A stretch of 64,000 bases of DNA, from the NCBI RefSeq assembly GCF_000241485.1, contig NZ_JH584241.1:974808-1038807 (forward strand), in the 5' to 3' direction. Source of the stretch: Sphingomonas sp. PAMC 26605 (GTDB lineage Bacteria > Pseudomonadota > Alphaproteobacteria > Sphingomonadales > Sphingomonadaceae). Positions 46,117-54,503 of this stretch are shown piece by piece. Both the position numbers and the translations under genes were made by a program. The notes beneath the pieces are model-generated. The model worked only from the letters and a program-made list of their open reading frames with translations, was not told where the DNA came from and did no database searches. Position 1 is the first letter of the stretch; each line of letters opens with the position of its first letter.

Positions 46117-46887
46117 TTATTGCAGCGGCGTGGTCGAGGTCGGCGGGTCGCCGGTCGGGATCACGTTGTTGCCGAACGACCGCACCAGCCCGCCCGACAG
46201 GATGTCGAGCGACTTCACGCTGCCCAGGATCTGATCGTTGGCAATGAACACGTCGTTGTTCGCGCCCGTGACCTTTACGCCGTCGGTCGTGTTTCCGACC
46301 AGCAGCGAATTGAACAGTTTCAGATGGCCGAAACCCGGCGTCGAATTGACGATGATGCCGTTATTGCTCCCGGTCAGCATCGACTGATCGACGGTGACGC
46401 GCGACTGATCGGCGGTCTGGATGAGGATGCCCGTGTCGAAATTGCGGATATCGCAATCGCGGATCAGGACCTCGCCCGCCCTGGCGATCAGCACGCCCGA
46501 TAGCGGCGGGACCGAGCCATTGTTCTTCAAGCCTTCGAGATCGAGCCCCTCGAGCACGATCTTGTCGGTCGCGGCGGCGTTGATGACGATGCCGTTGGTT
46601 CCGGCCACGAGGACTCCGGCCTCGACCCCGACCGCTCGCAGCGTGATCGACTTGGTGATCGTCACCCCGCCGAAACCACCCGAATCGATCAGATTGATCT
46701 CTCCGCCGGCTGCGGTCTTCGAAATGGCACCGGCAAAGGTTTTGCAGGGAGCCGTGCGCGAACACGGATTCGCGTCGTCGCCGACCCCCGAAATCCAGGT
46801 TCGGGTCGCCTGCGCGAAGGCCGGGGCGGCAGTGCCGACCACCAGCATGGCGAAGCAGACGAGTATAGTCCTGAAGATATTGCGCAT
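46117..46887 (-). CDS. Exported right-handed beta-helix protein
   Basis: This 256-residue secreted protein has a signal peptide (IFRTILVCFAMLVVGTAAPAFA, cleavage near residue 25). ISGVGDDANPCSRTAPCKTFAGAI follows, then Gly/Asn/Val-rich rungs (GVLIARAGEVLIRDCDIRNFDTGILIQTADQSRVTVDQSML) typical of pectate-lyase-like parallel beta helices. No catalytic residues are identified; such proteins may bind or cleave surface polysaccharide. It is divergent from the peroxidase/P450 operon across AT-rich DNA. Confidence 0.85.
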   Translation of the reverse strand: MRNIFRTILVCFAMLVVGTAAPAFAQATRTWISGVGDDANPCSRTAPCKTFAGAISKTAAGGEINLIDSGGFGGVTITKSITLRAVGVEAGVLVAGTNGIVINAAATDKIVLEGLDLEGLKNNGSVPPLSGVLIARAGEVLIRDCDIRNFDTGILIQTADQSRVTVDQSMLTGSNNGIIVNSTPGFGHLKLFNSLLVGNTTDGVKVTGANNDVFIANDQILGSVKSLDILSGGLVRSFGNNVIPTGDPPTSTTPLQ

Positions 46888-47318
46888 GATCCCCCCTCAA
46901 AGACGAGCGAACGCGCTATACTCAGCCAAGCGACGCCTAGCACATTCTGACGACAAAGCTAAGGCATTTGATAGACTATGGTAGATCCACACAATATACG
47001 GTATTATTGATCTGATATACGCGTCATATTCCATACGATATTCTTTCGATATATTTTTCCACGCCGAACTATGAATTCAAGATCGATACTTCTGGCTTTT
47101 GTCGGTCGAAAATCGAAGCCTTATGTATTATGATCTTATTACAAATATTAGCCCGCGGTGACGTCTGGCGCGCAAATCTCACATTTTGCAAAACGCCTTG
47201 CCCGATCGCCAAATCGTCTTCTACTATACCAGCTATAGAGGCCGGAACGCGTTGTTTGCCGATTCCCTGCTTTTGCTTCATCGAGACTGGTGTGTGTTGT
47301 TCCTCGGGGGATGGACCA
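46888..47318. other. 431-bp AT-rich intergenic region, probable divergent promoter
   Basis: No convincing gene is present. The segment 46960-47130 is the most AT-rich DNA in the window and includes an inverted repeat (CAATATACGG/TATTATTG, about 46992-47009) and repeated CGATAT words near 47037-47051. A leftward ORF (47069-47338) and a rightward extension from 47130 lack coding character. Promoters for the beta-helix gene and for the five-gene operon are expected here. Confidence 0.6.
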
Positions 47319-48179
47319 ATGAGCAATTTGGCGGGCAAAGCCTATGCGATGAACGTTGTCACGCCGATGCGGCCGAGCATCACGTGGATCAATATTTTAT
47401 TGTTCATGGCCTCGCGGGCCATTCCGGCCACGCTGGCGGGATTGCTGGGCCTGGGCTTTATCCACTTCGCCCGCTGGGTGATCATTCGTCGCGAGCAATG
47501 GCCGCAGCTCGGCCAGCCACAGGCCGATCTGGCGAACGACTACATGCTGTTCTGCAGCAACTTCAACGGGACTTGGGATCAGTATATCGACGCGTTCGCC
47601 GACGGCATCCCGGGCGGGCTCGACCTGTTCTGGTATGCAAGCAGCAAATATCCGAACTCGATCCCGATCACGCCGTTCAAGGACTATATCCGCGCCAACC
47701 AGATCGACACCCAATATTATTACAACGCGACCCCCGGTAGCGGGCAGCGCGACATCAAGCTGGCGCTCAGTCTGTCGCACGCGCTTGCCGGAATTGCGGC
47801 CAGGGCCGAGGGGCTCGGAGATGCCGCGCTCGCCGCCGCGTTCGAGCGGCTGCTGATCTCGAACCAGGGCGGGCTGGGCGCGCCGGGCTATGCGCCGGTC
47901 GCAAGCTGTGACACCGCCGCTGCCGACCGCAACCGCGCCGATGCCGAGCTGCGTCGCTGGGGCGAAGGCGGCACGGGCCCGCTCGCGGCGGAGCGCGACC
48001 TGCAGCCGGTCTCCGCCGCGCGCGTCATCGCGTCGAGCGCGAATGCCGACGAGGCCGCACGCGGCTCGGTCCGCGCCGCGGTCACCGCCGCGCTCGACGC
48101 GCCGACGCCCGGCGGCCGCGCCGAGCCGGCGCCGCCCAAACCGCCGGCGGCCGCCAGCGAGGAGACGTCCAATGGCTAA
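47319..48179 (+). CDS. Membrane-anchored protein of unknown function, first gene of the DyP/P450 operon
   Basis: This 286-residue protein has an N-terminal membrane segment (WINILLFMASRAIPATLAGLLGL, about 23-45) and a compact alpha/beta-looking domain. Diagnostic patches are IHFARWVII (about 47-55), YMLFCSNFNGTWDQYIDAF (about 75-93) and FKDYIRANQIDTQYYY (about 117-132). An Ala/Pro-rich tail follows. The same patches recur in the next gene in diverged form, so the two are likely paralogues. I do not recognise a named family. The ATG at 47319 is preceded by GGGGG; the open frame upstream is AT-rich and non-coding. The end overlaps the next gene by 8 bp. Confidence 0.85.
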   Translation: MSNLAGKAYAMNVVTPMRPSITWINILLFMASRAIPATLAGLLGLGFIHFARWVIIRREQWPQLGQPQADLANDYMLFCSNFNGTWDQYIDAFADGIPGGLDLFWYASSKYPNSIPITPFKDYIRANQIDTQYYYNATPGSGQRDIKLALSLSHALAGIAARAEGLGDAALAAAFERLLISNQGGLGAPGYAPVASCDTAAADRNRADAELRRWGEGGTGPLAAERDLQPVSAARVIASSANADEAARGSVRAAVTAALDAPTPGGRAEPAPPKPPAAASEETSNG

Positions 48180-49176
48180 TATCGACGTCAGCACCTATTT
48201 CTTCACCGCCGCCGTGCCGGTGTGCAACGAAGGCGTCGTGCACCATGGCGACATCGACAGCTCGCCGATCCATGTCGTGCGCGAAGTGCTCGAGACGCTG
48301 CCGACCGCGCTGCAATCGCACGCGACCGAAAAGATCGGGCTCAACAGCCCGTTTTCGCGTAACCTCAGGACGCATTTCACGCGCTTCGCGATCCTCGACC
48401 AGCCCTATTTCAACGGTCGCGACCATAAAGATGCGCTGGTCAATATCGTGGCGCGGACCGATCTGCTCGATCCCCAGCCGGTCGATCAGATCCCCTGCCC
48501 GTACATCCTGTGGATGATCGACTTCGACCTTCCCGACGCCGAAGGCAGCGGCGAACCGCGCCGCTATCTGGAGGAACTGTGGGGGCAGATGGCGCCCGAG
48601 CTCCGCTCGATCTTCCAATATTGCTACGGCTTCGACCAGGTCGCCGACGCGGCGGGCTTCGCGACCTACATGCTGCGCTGCCAGATCGAGACGACGATGC
48701 CGTTCCACGATTATTGGTACGTCCCGCCCAAGCTGAGTTCGATCTCGATCCCCGGCCTTATACTGCTGCCCGGGACGGGCGCGCTGCTGCTGCTCGCGTC
48801 GCTGGTGGCGGCTTTCCTGCGCTGGACCGGATGGGCGTGGGCGGCAGGTTTCGCCGGGTGGAGCGACTGGGCGTGGCTGCCCTGGGCCGGGCTCGCGCTG
48901 CTGATCGTCGGGCTGGTGATCGATTATTACTGGGTGCTGTGGAAGGGGCGACAACCCTATCCCGCCGCGCCCGGCAGCGATCTGCGCAACGTGCTCAAGG
49001 CGCTCTACCTGCAACAGGCCTTCACCCGCTTCGCGATCGCGCAGCAGCGCCGCGACCCCGCCGAGTGGGGCGCTGCGTTCCGCGCCTTCCTGATCGCCAC
49101 CAGGCCCGCCGACCTCGACGGTCCGACCCAGCCCGCAGGCGTGATCCGCAGCACGCTGCCCGGAGACGCCGCATGA
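48172..49176 (+). CDS. Membrane protein with a domain paralogous to the preceding gene product
   Basis: This 334-residue protein's N-terminal soluble domain carries THFTRFAIL (68-76), YILWMIDFDLPDAEG (111-125), RRYLEELWGQM (130-140) and FATYMLRCQIETTMPF (163-178). These line up in order and spacing with the patches of the upstream protein. Two or three membrane helices follow (about 192-262, LILLPGTGALLLLASLVAAFL and WLPWAGLALLIVGLVIDYYWVLW), then a cytosolic C-terminal domain of about 70 residues. No known catalytic motif. It starts at ATG 48172 inside the previous gene and ends in an ATGA overlap with the DyP gene. Confidence 0.87.
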   Translation: MANIDVSTYFFTAAVPVCNEGVVHHGDIDSSPIHVVREVLETLPTALQSHATEKIGLNSPFSRNLRTHFTRFAILDQPYFNGRDHKDALVNIVARTDLLDPQPVDQIPCPYILWMIDFDLPDAEGSGEPRRYLEELWGQMAPELRSIFQYCYGFDQVADAAGFATYMLRCQIETTMPFHDYWYVPPKLSSISIPGLILLPGTGALLLLASLVAAFLRWTGWAWAAGFAGWSDWAWLPWAGLALLIVGLVIDYYWVLWKGRQPYPAAPGSDLRNVLKALYLQQAFTRFAIAQQRRDPAEWGAAFRAFLIATRPADLDGPTQPAGVIRSTLPGDAA

Positions 49177-50876
49177 CCAACGCGCTCAACGCCGCCCCGA
49201 CCGCGACCCTGCTCGACCTCGCCGATATCCAGGGCGGCATCCTGCGCACCTATGGCGACGGATTCCCCAAGGGCCGCAATTTCTATCTGAGCGTACGCGA
49301 GGCGCGCGCGGGCCGCGCGTTCGTCGAAGCGCTGCGCCCGCGCATCACCACCGCTGCGCGCTGGAAGGATCCCACGCGCGAGGAACCGCTGCTGCGCACG
49401 CGCAACCCGCGCGTCAAGGACATCGTCCGCGCCGAGGGCGAGCCGGATTATCCGGGGCGGGTGCAGCTGGAGAAGCCCAAGGTGACGCTCAACATCGGCT
49501 TCACCTTCATGGGGCTGCTCGCGCTCGGCGTGCCGACGCGCACGCTGCGCGGCATGCCCGACGCCTTTATCGACGGGATGGCGGCGCGCGCCGCGTTGCT
49601 CGGCGACGATCCCTTTCTCGACTCGCGCGATGCGGTGTGGCGCGACTCGCACGGCGACACGCGCGTCCATATCCTGCTCACGCTCTATGCGCGGCAAAAC
49701 CCCGACGGCACCGCCTGCGTCGAGCTCGACCAGGAAACCGACGCGATCCTCGGCTTCTCCGAGATATCACACGGCGGCGTGGTGCTGCTCGACGGAGTCG
49801 GGCCGCACAACGCCAAATGGCAGGACCTCTCCGCGGTGATGCGCGCCGATGGCGCCAATTGCTGGCCGACCAACAAGGAGCATTTCGGCCTGTCGGATGG
49901 TTTCGGCGACCCGGTCTTTTCGGGGCAATTCTCGGGCGAGGCCGAGCGGGTCCGCGTCGCCGGCGGCGGCAAGCTGATGCGCGACGGCAGCTGGGAACCG
50001 CTCGCGACCGGCGAGTTCCTGCTCGGCTACCCGGACGAAGCGCAGGAGATCCCCGGCGCGGCGATGCCGATCGCGTTCAGCCGCAACGGCACCTTCATGG
50101 CCTATCGCAAGCTGCACGAGGATGTCGCGGCGTTCCACGCCTATCTCGACGATCAGGCGACCCGCTATGCCGCGCTGTACGCCGTGCCGCACGGCGAAGC
50201 GGTCGAGACGATCAAGGCCAAGATGGTCGGCCGCTGGGAAGACGGCGTGCCGCTGATGATCGCGCCGACCTATGCCGCGTGGCAGCAGTTCCGCGCCGAG
50301 CTCGACGCGGCGCGGCGCGCGAAGGACAAGCCCAAGCTCGCCGAGATCGCGCTGAAATTCACCAACTTCATCTATGCGTCCGATCCCGCCGGCGCGAAAT
50401 GCCCGGTGACCTCGCATCTGCGCCGCGCCAACCCGCGCGACGCGCTCGGGCCGACCTTCGACGCTAAAGGCATGTCGCAGGACGGCTCGGCGATCATCAA
50501 CCGCCGCCGTATCCTGCGCCGCGGGCTGCCTTATGGCCAATACGACCCGAGCGCGCCGAGCGACGCGGGCGACCATGGCATCATCTTCATGGCGATCTGC
50601 ACCGATCTGTTCCGCCAGTTCGAGTTCGTCCAGCAGCAATGGATGCAATACGGGCTCGATTTCAACGCGGGCAGCGACACCTGCCCGGTGATCGGCAACC
50701 ATGATGCGAAGGACGAGCCCAAGCTGGTGATCGCGGTCGATCCCGAAAGCGGCGAGCTCCCCTTCCTGTGCGACCGCATCCCGCAATTGGTCGAGCCGCG
50801 CGGCGGGGATTACTTCTTCCTCCCCAGCATGACCGCGCTCCGCATGATCGGAATGGGGATCATCGACCCGACCTGA
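49173..50876 (+). CDS. DyP-type heme peroxidase
   Basis: This 567-residue dye-decolorising-type peroxidase has a heme pocket. Key features are LADIQGGILRTYG at 16-28, the distal GXXDG motif GLSDG (239-243), FLLGYPDEA, and SHLRRANPRDALG with the proximal His415 in the conserved H-x-R-x-x-NPR context. NRRRILRRGLPYG and an acidic C-terminal half complete the fold. It is larger than encapsulated bacterial DyPs. There is no signal peptide, so it should be cytosolic, possibly docked to the membrane proteins encoded upstream. Start ATG is coupled (ATGA) to the previous gene. Confidence 0.92.
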   Translation: MTNALNAAPTATLLDLADIQGGILRTYGDGFPKGRNFYLSVREARAGRAFVEALRPRITTAARWKDPTREEPLLRTRNPRVKDIVRAEGEPDYPGRVQLEKPKVTLNIGFTFMGLLALGVPTRTLRGMPDAFIDGMAARAALLGDDPFLDSRDAVWRDSHGDTRVHILLTLYARQNPDGTACVELDQETDAILGFSEISHGGVVLLDGVGPHNAKWQDLSAVMRADGANCWPTNKEHFGLSDGFGDPVFSGQFSGEAERVRVAGGGKLMRDGSWEPLATGEFLLGYPDEAQEIPGAAMPIAFSRNGTFMAYRKLHEDVAAFHAYLDDQATRYAALYAVPHGEAVETIKAKMVGRWEDGVPLMIAPTYAAWQQFRAELDAARRAKDKPKLAEIALKFTNFIYASDPAGAKCPVTSHLRRANPRDALGPTFDAKGMSQDGSAIINRRRILRRGLPYGQYDPSAPSDAGDHGIIFMAICTDLFRQFEFVQQQWMQYGLDFNAGSDTCPVIGNHDAKDEPKLVIAVDPESGELPFLCDRIPQLVEPRGGDYFFLPSMTALRMIGMGIIDPT

Positions 50877-50923
50877 TCCCCCGCACGCTCGCCACCTGCC
50901 GCAAGAAAAGAGGAGACGCCCCG

Positions 50924-52285
50924 GTGCAATGGCTGCTCAACCTGCCGACCGTGCTGTGGCGTCGGCTGCTGCTGATCCTGCAGGGGCTGTGGGCGCTGCT
51001 CTGGCTGATCGCGAGCGGAATCGGCGCGCTGTTCGGCAGCGGGGGGACGATCGCCAGTCGGCTGGGCGCGGCAATCGGCGGCGCCGCGGGGCAGCGCCAC
51101 GTGTTCGCGCTGCTGCGGCTGCTCCAGCCCAATCTGGTGCTCAACCGCCGGACGATCCTGGCCTACCCCAATAACGGCATCACCGCGATCGCGAGCCGCC
51201 ACGCCGACGTCACCGACATCCTCACCCGCGATGCCGATTTCGGCGTAGTCTATGCGCCGCGGATGGAGGCGATCACCGCCGGCGAGAACTTCTTCCTCGG
51301 GATGCAGGATAGTCCGCGCTACACGCGCGACACGTCGAACATGCGGCTGGTGGTGCGGCGCGACGACGTGCCTGCGATCATCACCCCCTATGTGACCCGC
51401 GCCGCCGCCGGTGTCGTCGCGATCGTGCCGGGCGCGATCGACGTTCCGCAAGCGCTCACCCAGCCGGTCGCGGCGGGGCTGCTCGACCAGTATTTCGGCA
51501 CCCCCGGCCCGTCCGAAGCCGCGATCGCCGAATGGACCACCCTGCTCTTCTGGTATCTGTTCATCGACCTGCAGGCCGATCCCGACCTCGATGCGCGCGC
51601 CACCGCCGCCGCGGCGCGCTTTCGCGAGTGGATGGACGGCCATATCGCCGAGCGACGTGCGGCGCCGCCCAAGGACGACGTGCTCGGCCGCTGCCTCGCG
51701 ATGGGCGACGCTGGCCTGCCGGGGATGACCGACCGCGACATCCGCAACAATCTGATCGGCCTGCTGATCGGCGAATTGCCGACGCTGTCGGCCACCGCCA
51801 ATCTCGCGCTCGACGAACTGCTCGACCGCCCGCAGCCTTTCGCCGCGGCCTGCGCCGCCGCGCGCGCGGGCGACGACGCGACGCTCGCCGCGCACGTGTT
51901 CGAGGCGCTGCGCTTCCGCCCGCTCAACCCGATCGTCTACCGCCGCGCGATGCACGACACGGTGATCGCGGGCGGCAAGCTGCGCCGCCGCCGGATCGTC
52001 AAGGACAGCATCGTGATGGCGTCGAACCTGTCGGCGATGTTCGACCCGCTGGTGATTCCCGACGCGACCGCCTTCCGCATCGATCGGCCGTGGGAGACCT
52101 ACATGCTGTGGGGCTATGGGATGCACGCCTGTTTCGGCGCGCATATCAACCGCGCGGTGCTGCCGGCTTTGCTCAAGCCGTTGCTCGCTCAGCCCAACCT
52201 GCGCCGCGCAAGCGGTGCGCGCGGGCAGATCGACCAGGCCGGCACGCCGTTTCCGCAGCATTTCCATCTCGAGTTCGACCTATGA
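50924..52285 (+). CDS. Membrane-anchored cytochrome P450-like protein
   Basis: This 453-residue protein has an N-terminal hydrophobic anchor (about 5-35). P450 hallmarks include the ExxR motif EALR (327-330) and the heme loop WGYGMHACFG with thiolate ligand Cys403. The I-helix region IRNNLIGLLIGELPTLSATA (about 273-292) lacks the usual (A/G)Gx(D/E)T pair and contains a Pro, which suggests a peroxide- or isomerase-type reaction rather than O2 activation. NFFLGMQDSPRYTRDTSNMRLVVRRDDVP near residues 123-151 resembles P450s that partner peroxidases. The start is GTG 50924, with AGGAG 9 bases upstream. No redox partner gene is nearby. Confidence 0.88.
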   Translation: MQWLLNLPTVLWRRLLLILQGLWALLWLIASGIGALFGSGGTIASRLGAAIGGAAGQRHVFALLRLLQPNLVLNRRTILAYPNNGITAIASRHADVTDILTRDADFGVVYAPRMEAITAGENFFLGMQDSPRYTRDTSNMRLVVRRDDVPAIITPYVTRAAAGVVAIVPGAIDVPQALTQPVAAGLLDQYFGTPGPSEAAIAEWTTLLFWYLFIDLQADPDLDARATAAAARFREWMDGHIAERRAAPPKDDVLGRCLAMGDAGLPGMTDRDIRNNLIGLLIGELPTLSATANLALDELLDRPQPFAAACAAARAGDDATLAAHVFEALRFRPLNPIVYRRAMHDTVIAGGKLRRRRIVKDSIVMASNLSAMFDPLVIPDATAFRIDRPWETYMLWGYGMHACFGAHINRAVLPALLKPLLAQPNLRRASGARGQIDQAGTPFPQHFHLEFDL

Positions 52286-53052
52286 GCGGCGCGCCCGTCA
52301 CAGCGACGATGCTGACCTTCCAGCCGATGATCGACAGCGAGACGGCTCGGCTGGTCGCGCGCCATTACGGGATCGCCGTGGCCGAGCGCGACCATCTGCT
52401 GGTGTGCGCCGCGCTGCATACGCTGCTGCATGGCGGCTATGGCCGGATTCCGCTGCTGTTCGGTGCTGGCTTCGCGCTCACGGGTCCCTATGCGATCGCG
52501 CAGCATTTCGACGCCGCGCTCCCCGCCCCCGATCGCCTGATCCCCGATGCCGAGCCGCTGGCTGCGGAGGTCGCGGCCGACTGGGCGCGCTATAACGGCG
52601 CGATGGGCACCGACGTCGCGGTCGTCGCCTATCATCATCTGCTGCCCGAGCGCGCGCTGATGCAGCCGATCTTCGCCGCTCCGGTGACCCGGCTCGAGGT
52701 ACGGTTGCTGCCGCTGACCTATCCGCTCCTACGCGGGCTGATCACGCTCGCGCTCGGGCTCTCGGCCGCGCGCGCGGCGGTCGCGACGCTGCGGATCCGC
52801 ACGGCGTTCGACGCCACCGATCAACGCATCGCCGACGGGCGGCGCTATCTCGTCGGCGACCGGCTCACCATCGGCGACATCGCGCTGTGCGGCGCCGCCG
52901 CGCCGCTGCTGCTGCCGCGTGGCTATGGCGCGCTGATGCCGCCGCTCGCGGCGATGCCGCCCGCGCTGCGCACGCTGATCGAGGAGTTCCGCGCCCGTCC
53001 GACCGCAGCGTTCGTGCAGCGGCTGTACGACAGCGGCTTCACCGCGGGCTGA
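52282..53052 (+). CDS. Glutathione S-transferase-fold protein, last gene of the DyP/P450 operon
   Basis: This 256-residue protein has an N-terminal thioredoxin-like half with the cis-Pro strand IPLLFGAGFALTGPYAIAQHF, and a helical C-terminal half. The GST N-capping/hydrophobic-staple motif GDRLTIGDIALCGAAAP is near residues 192-208. The inserted middle (about 125-170) is longer than in typical GSTs. The canonical N-terminal Ser/Tyr/Cys catalytic residue cannot be assigned with confidence. It starts in an ATGA overlap with the P450, so it probably acts on the same substrate. Confidence 0.8.
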   Translation: MSGAPVTATMLTFQPMIDSETARLVARHYGIAVAERDHLLVCAALHTLLHGGYGRIPLLFGAGFALTGPYAIAQHFDAALPAPDRLIPDAEPLAAEVAADWARYNGAMGTDVAVVAYHHLLPERALMQPIFAAPVTRLEVRLLPLTYPLLRGLITLALGLSAARAAVATLRIRTAFDATDQRIADGRRYLVGDRLTIGDIALCGAAAPLLLPRGYGALMPPLAAMPPALRTLIEEFRARPTAAFVQRLYDSGFTAG

Positions 53053-53658
53053 CGCGCCGAAGCGCGGAACGCCGCCATAGGCAGACGCTTCCGCTGGAGA
53101 TTGGAGCGGTCCCCTTGGACACCAGGCATCGTCCTCTACGTCGGAATCGACGGCGCGCTACCCAAGCAGGCGACGGGTCTTTTGGCCGATGCCGCACTCT
53201 CCCAGCACCGTTTTGCCCGGCCCGATCGCATCCCCCGTTCGTGCGTCACCGCATGCGTATATCGCGCCCCTGCGCGGGTTGAGGACGCCGCTGCGCGCGG
53301 CGCGCGGCAGATCTTCGCCGGGCTCGATCGAGGGCAGCGCAAGCTGCTCGGCGCGGCGAGCCGGTTGCGGCTCGCGGCTGCGCTCGTCTGTCGAAGCGGC
53401 GGAGATGCGGGCCGGAATGGAGGTATCTCCGCATGGCCGGATCGGGCTTGGCGCGCGGCGGCAGCTTGGCCATTGGTCCAAAGCGGTTCTTACGCCGCCG
53501 CTTTACCCAAGCGTGGGTCGAAAGCGCCCTGCCGGAAACCGATTCGCCGGCGACCGAGCGACTCTGCCGTTGGCTCCAGTTCCGATCTTGCATTGGTTGT
53601 TCGCTTTCGCCGTCCTTGTTACAATCCGCGAAGTACTTATCGAGGATAGGAGCGGGAA
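53053..53658. other. 606-bp region without a convincing gene
   Basis: Several overlapping ORFs of 60-180 codons exist on both strands (for example 53101-53649 +, 53189-53662 +, 53246-53593 -), but none shows a recognisable domain, good start context or balanced amino-acid composition. It may be a decayed gene. The last 15 bases contain the AGGAG ribosome binding site of the next gene. Confidence 0.5.
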
Positions 53659-54102
53659 ATGAGCGACACCTTACAACGGAACGATGGCACCGACACCAAG
53701 AAGAATGATCCCGACGTCGATAGCACCAATAGATCGACGACTCGTACCTGCGATATGATGGTCGCGAATCATACGGGATTTACGATCACCAAGGTCGTAC
53801 TTACCCATACCAGTGGTGATCATACCACCGTCCTGAGCGTCGATTCCCTCAAACCGTCCCAAAATAGCCAAACAGAAAAAATTACGTTCGAGACCGGCTT
53901 CAACGCGCATTTCGATTATTGGAACATCAGTTTTTCGTGCAACGGATGGGACTATACCACGCCCTACAACGATCGATGCAATATCTCCTACGAAGACGCC
54001 GGCCACGTCATTCGCTGCGAGGTTTCTCCCAAGAGCAAATGCACCTTCAATCTTCATGTCAAAATGCCAAGATCAAGCGGTTGCAACTTCGTGATTGAAT
54101 AG
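53659..54102 (+). CDS. Orphan soluble protein, low GC, possible Daf-2-domain-like beta-sandwich
   Basis: This 147-residue protein is rich in Asn, Thr, Ser and Cys (six Cys) and lacks a signal peptide or membrane segment. The N-terminal 30 residues are hydrophilic; the rest alternates beta-like segments (DMMVANHTGFTITKVVLTH, FDYWNISFSCNGWDY, VSPKSKCTFNLHVKM). This pattern loosely recalls the small Up-Regulated-in-Daf-2 domain, a tentative comparison only. AGGAGCGGG precedes the ATG. Base composition is clearly lower in GC than neighbours, suggesting horizontal acquisition. Confidence 0.7.
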   Translation: MSDTLQRNDGTDTKKNDPDVDSTNRSTTRTCDMMVANHTGFTITKVVLTHTSGDHTTVLSVDSLKPSQNSQTEKITFETGFNAHFDYWNISFSCNGWDYTTPYNDRCNISYEDAGHVIRCEVSPKSKCTFNLHVKMPRSSGCNFVIE

Positions 54103-54429
54103 CCGAGCCGAAAAGGCATTCGGCGATCGGAAGACTCGCCGCGCCTGCTGTCTCGCCGCCGACCAACGCGGCGAAAGAGGGATGGCAGGACGCGAATACC
54201 GGCCATCGGTCGGCCGGACGATTGCGACATCTTACGGCCACGGATGCACAGTAGTGGCGGTCGTGCCTGGGGCGAAGCGCCCTCTCTTCCAAGCGGTGTT
54301 GGTTTTCCCAAGCAGTTCGGAACACCCCTCCAGGGACGGCACCGCGCGCGACCGCGAGCAAGGCAAAGCGCGATCGAGACAGCGCCCGTCACGGAGGTCG
54401 AGCTTGGCGTCAAAGGATGAATGGATGGC
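54103..54429. other. 327-bp region without a convincing gene
   Basis: Only short overlapping ORFs on both strands with no recognisable content lie between the orphan gene and the tRNA. No clear repeat or terminator was found. Confidence 0.4.
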
Positions 54430-54503
54430 TGGATGCCCCGTGAGGATTCGAACCTCAATAGGCGGTATCAGAAACCGCAGTCTTACCATTAGACGACGGG
54501 GCA
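54430..54503 (-). tRNA. tRNA-Gln (CTG anticodon)
   Basis: Leftward, the acceptor stem TGCCCCG/CGGGGCA closes the molecule. The D arm is GTCT-AATGGTA-AGAC. The anticodon arm GCGGT-TTCTGAT-ACCGC has anticodon CTG at loop positions 3-5. The T arm is TGAGG-TTCGAAT-CCTCA, and an encoded CCA follows the discriminator. All stems pair fully. The variable loop is short (4 nt). Confidence 0.93.

Noticed and set aside
47130..47318. N-terminal extension of the first DyP/P450-operon protein
   Set aside because: AT-rich, Cys/Ile/Ser-rich sequence without coding character; ATG 47319 has a good upstream G-run and precedes the membrane anchor.
47069..47338. An 89-codon leftward ORF in the AT-rich gap
   Set aside because: No ribosome binding site or domain, and it covers the probable promoter of the DyP/P450 operon.
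53101..53662. Overlapping ORFs on both strands as genes
   Set aside because: No recognisable domains, biased Arg/Ser/Ala composition and mutually exclusive overlaps.
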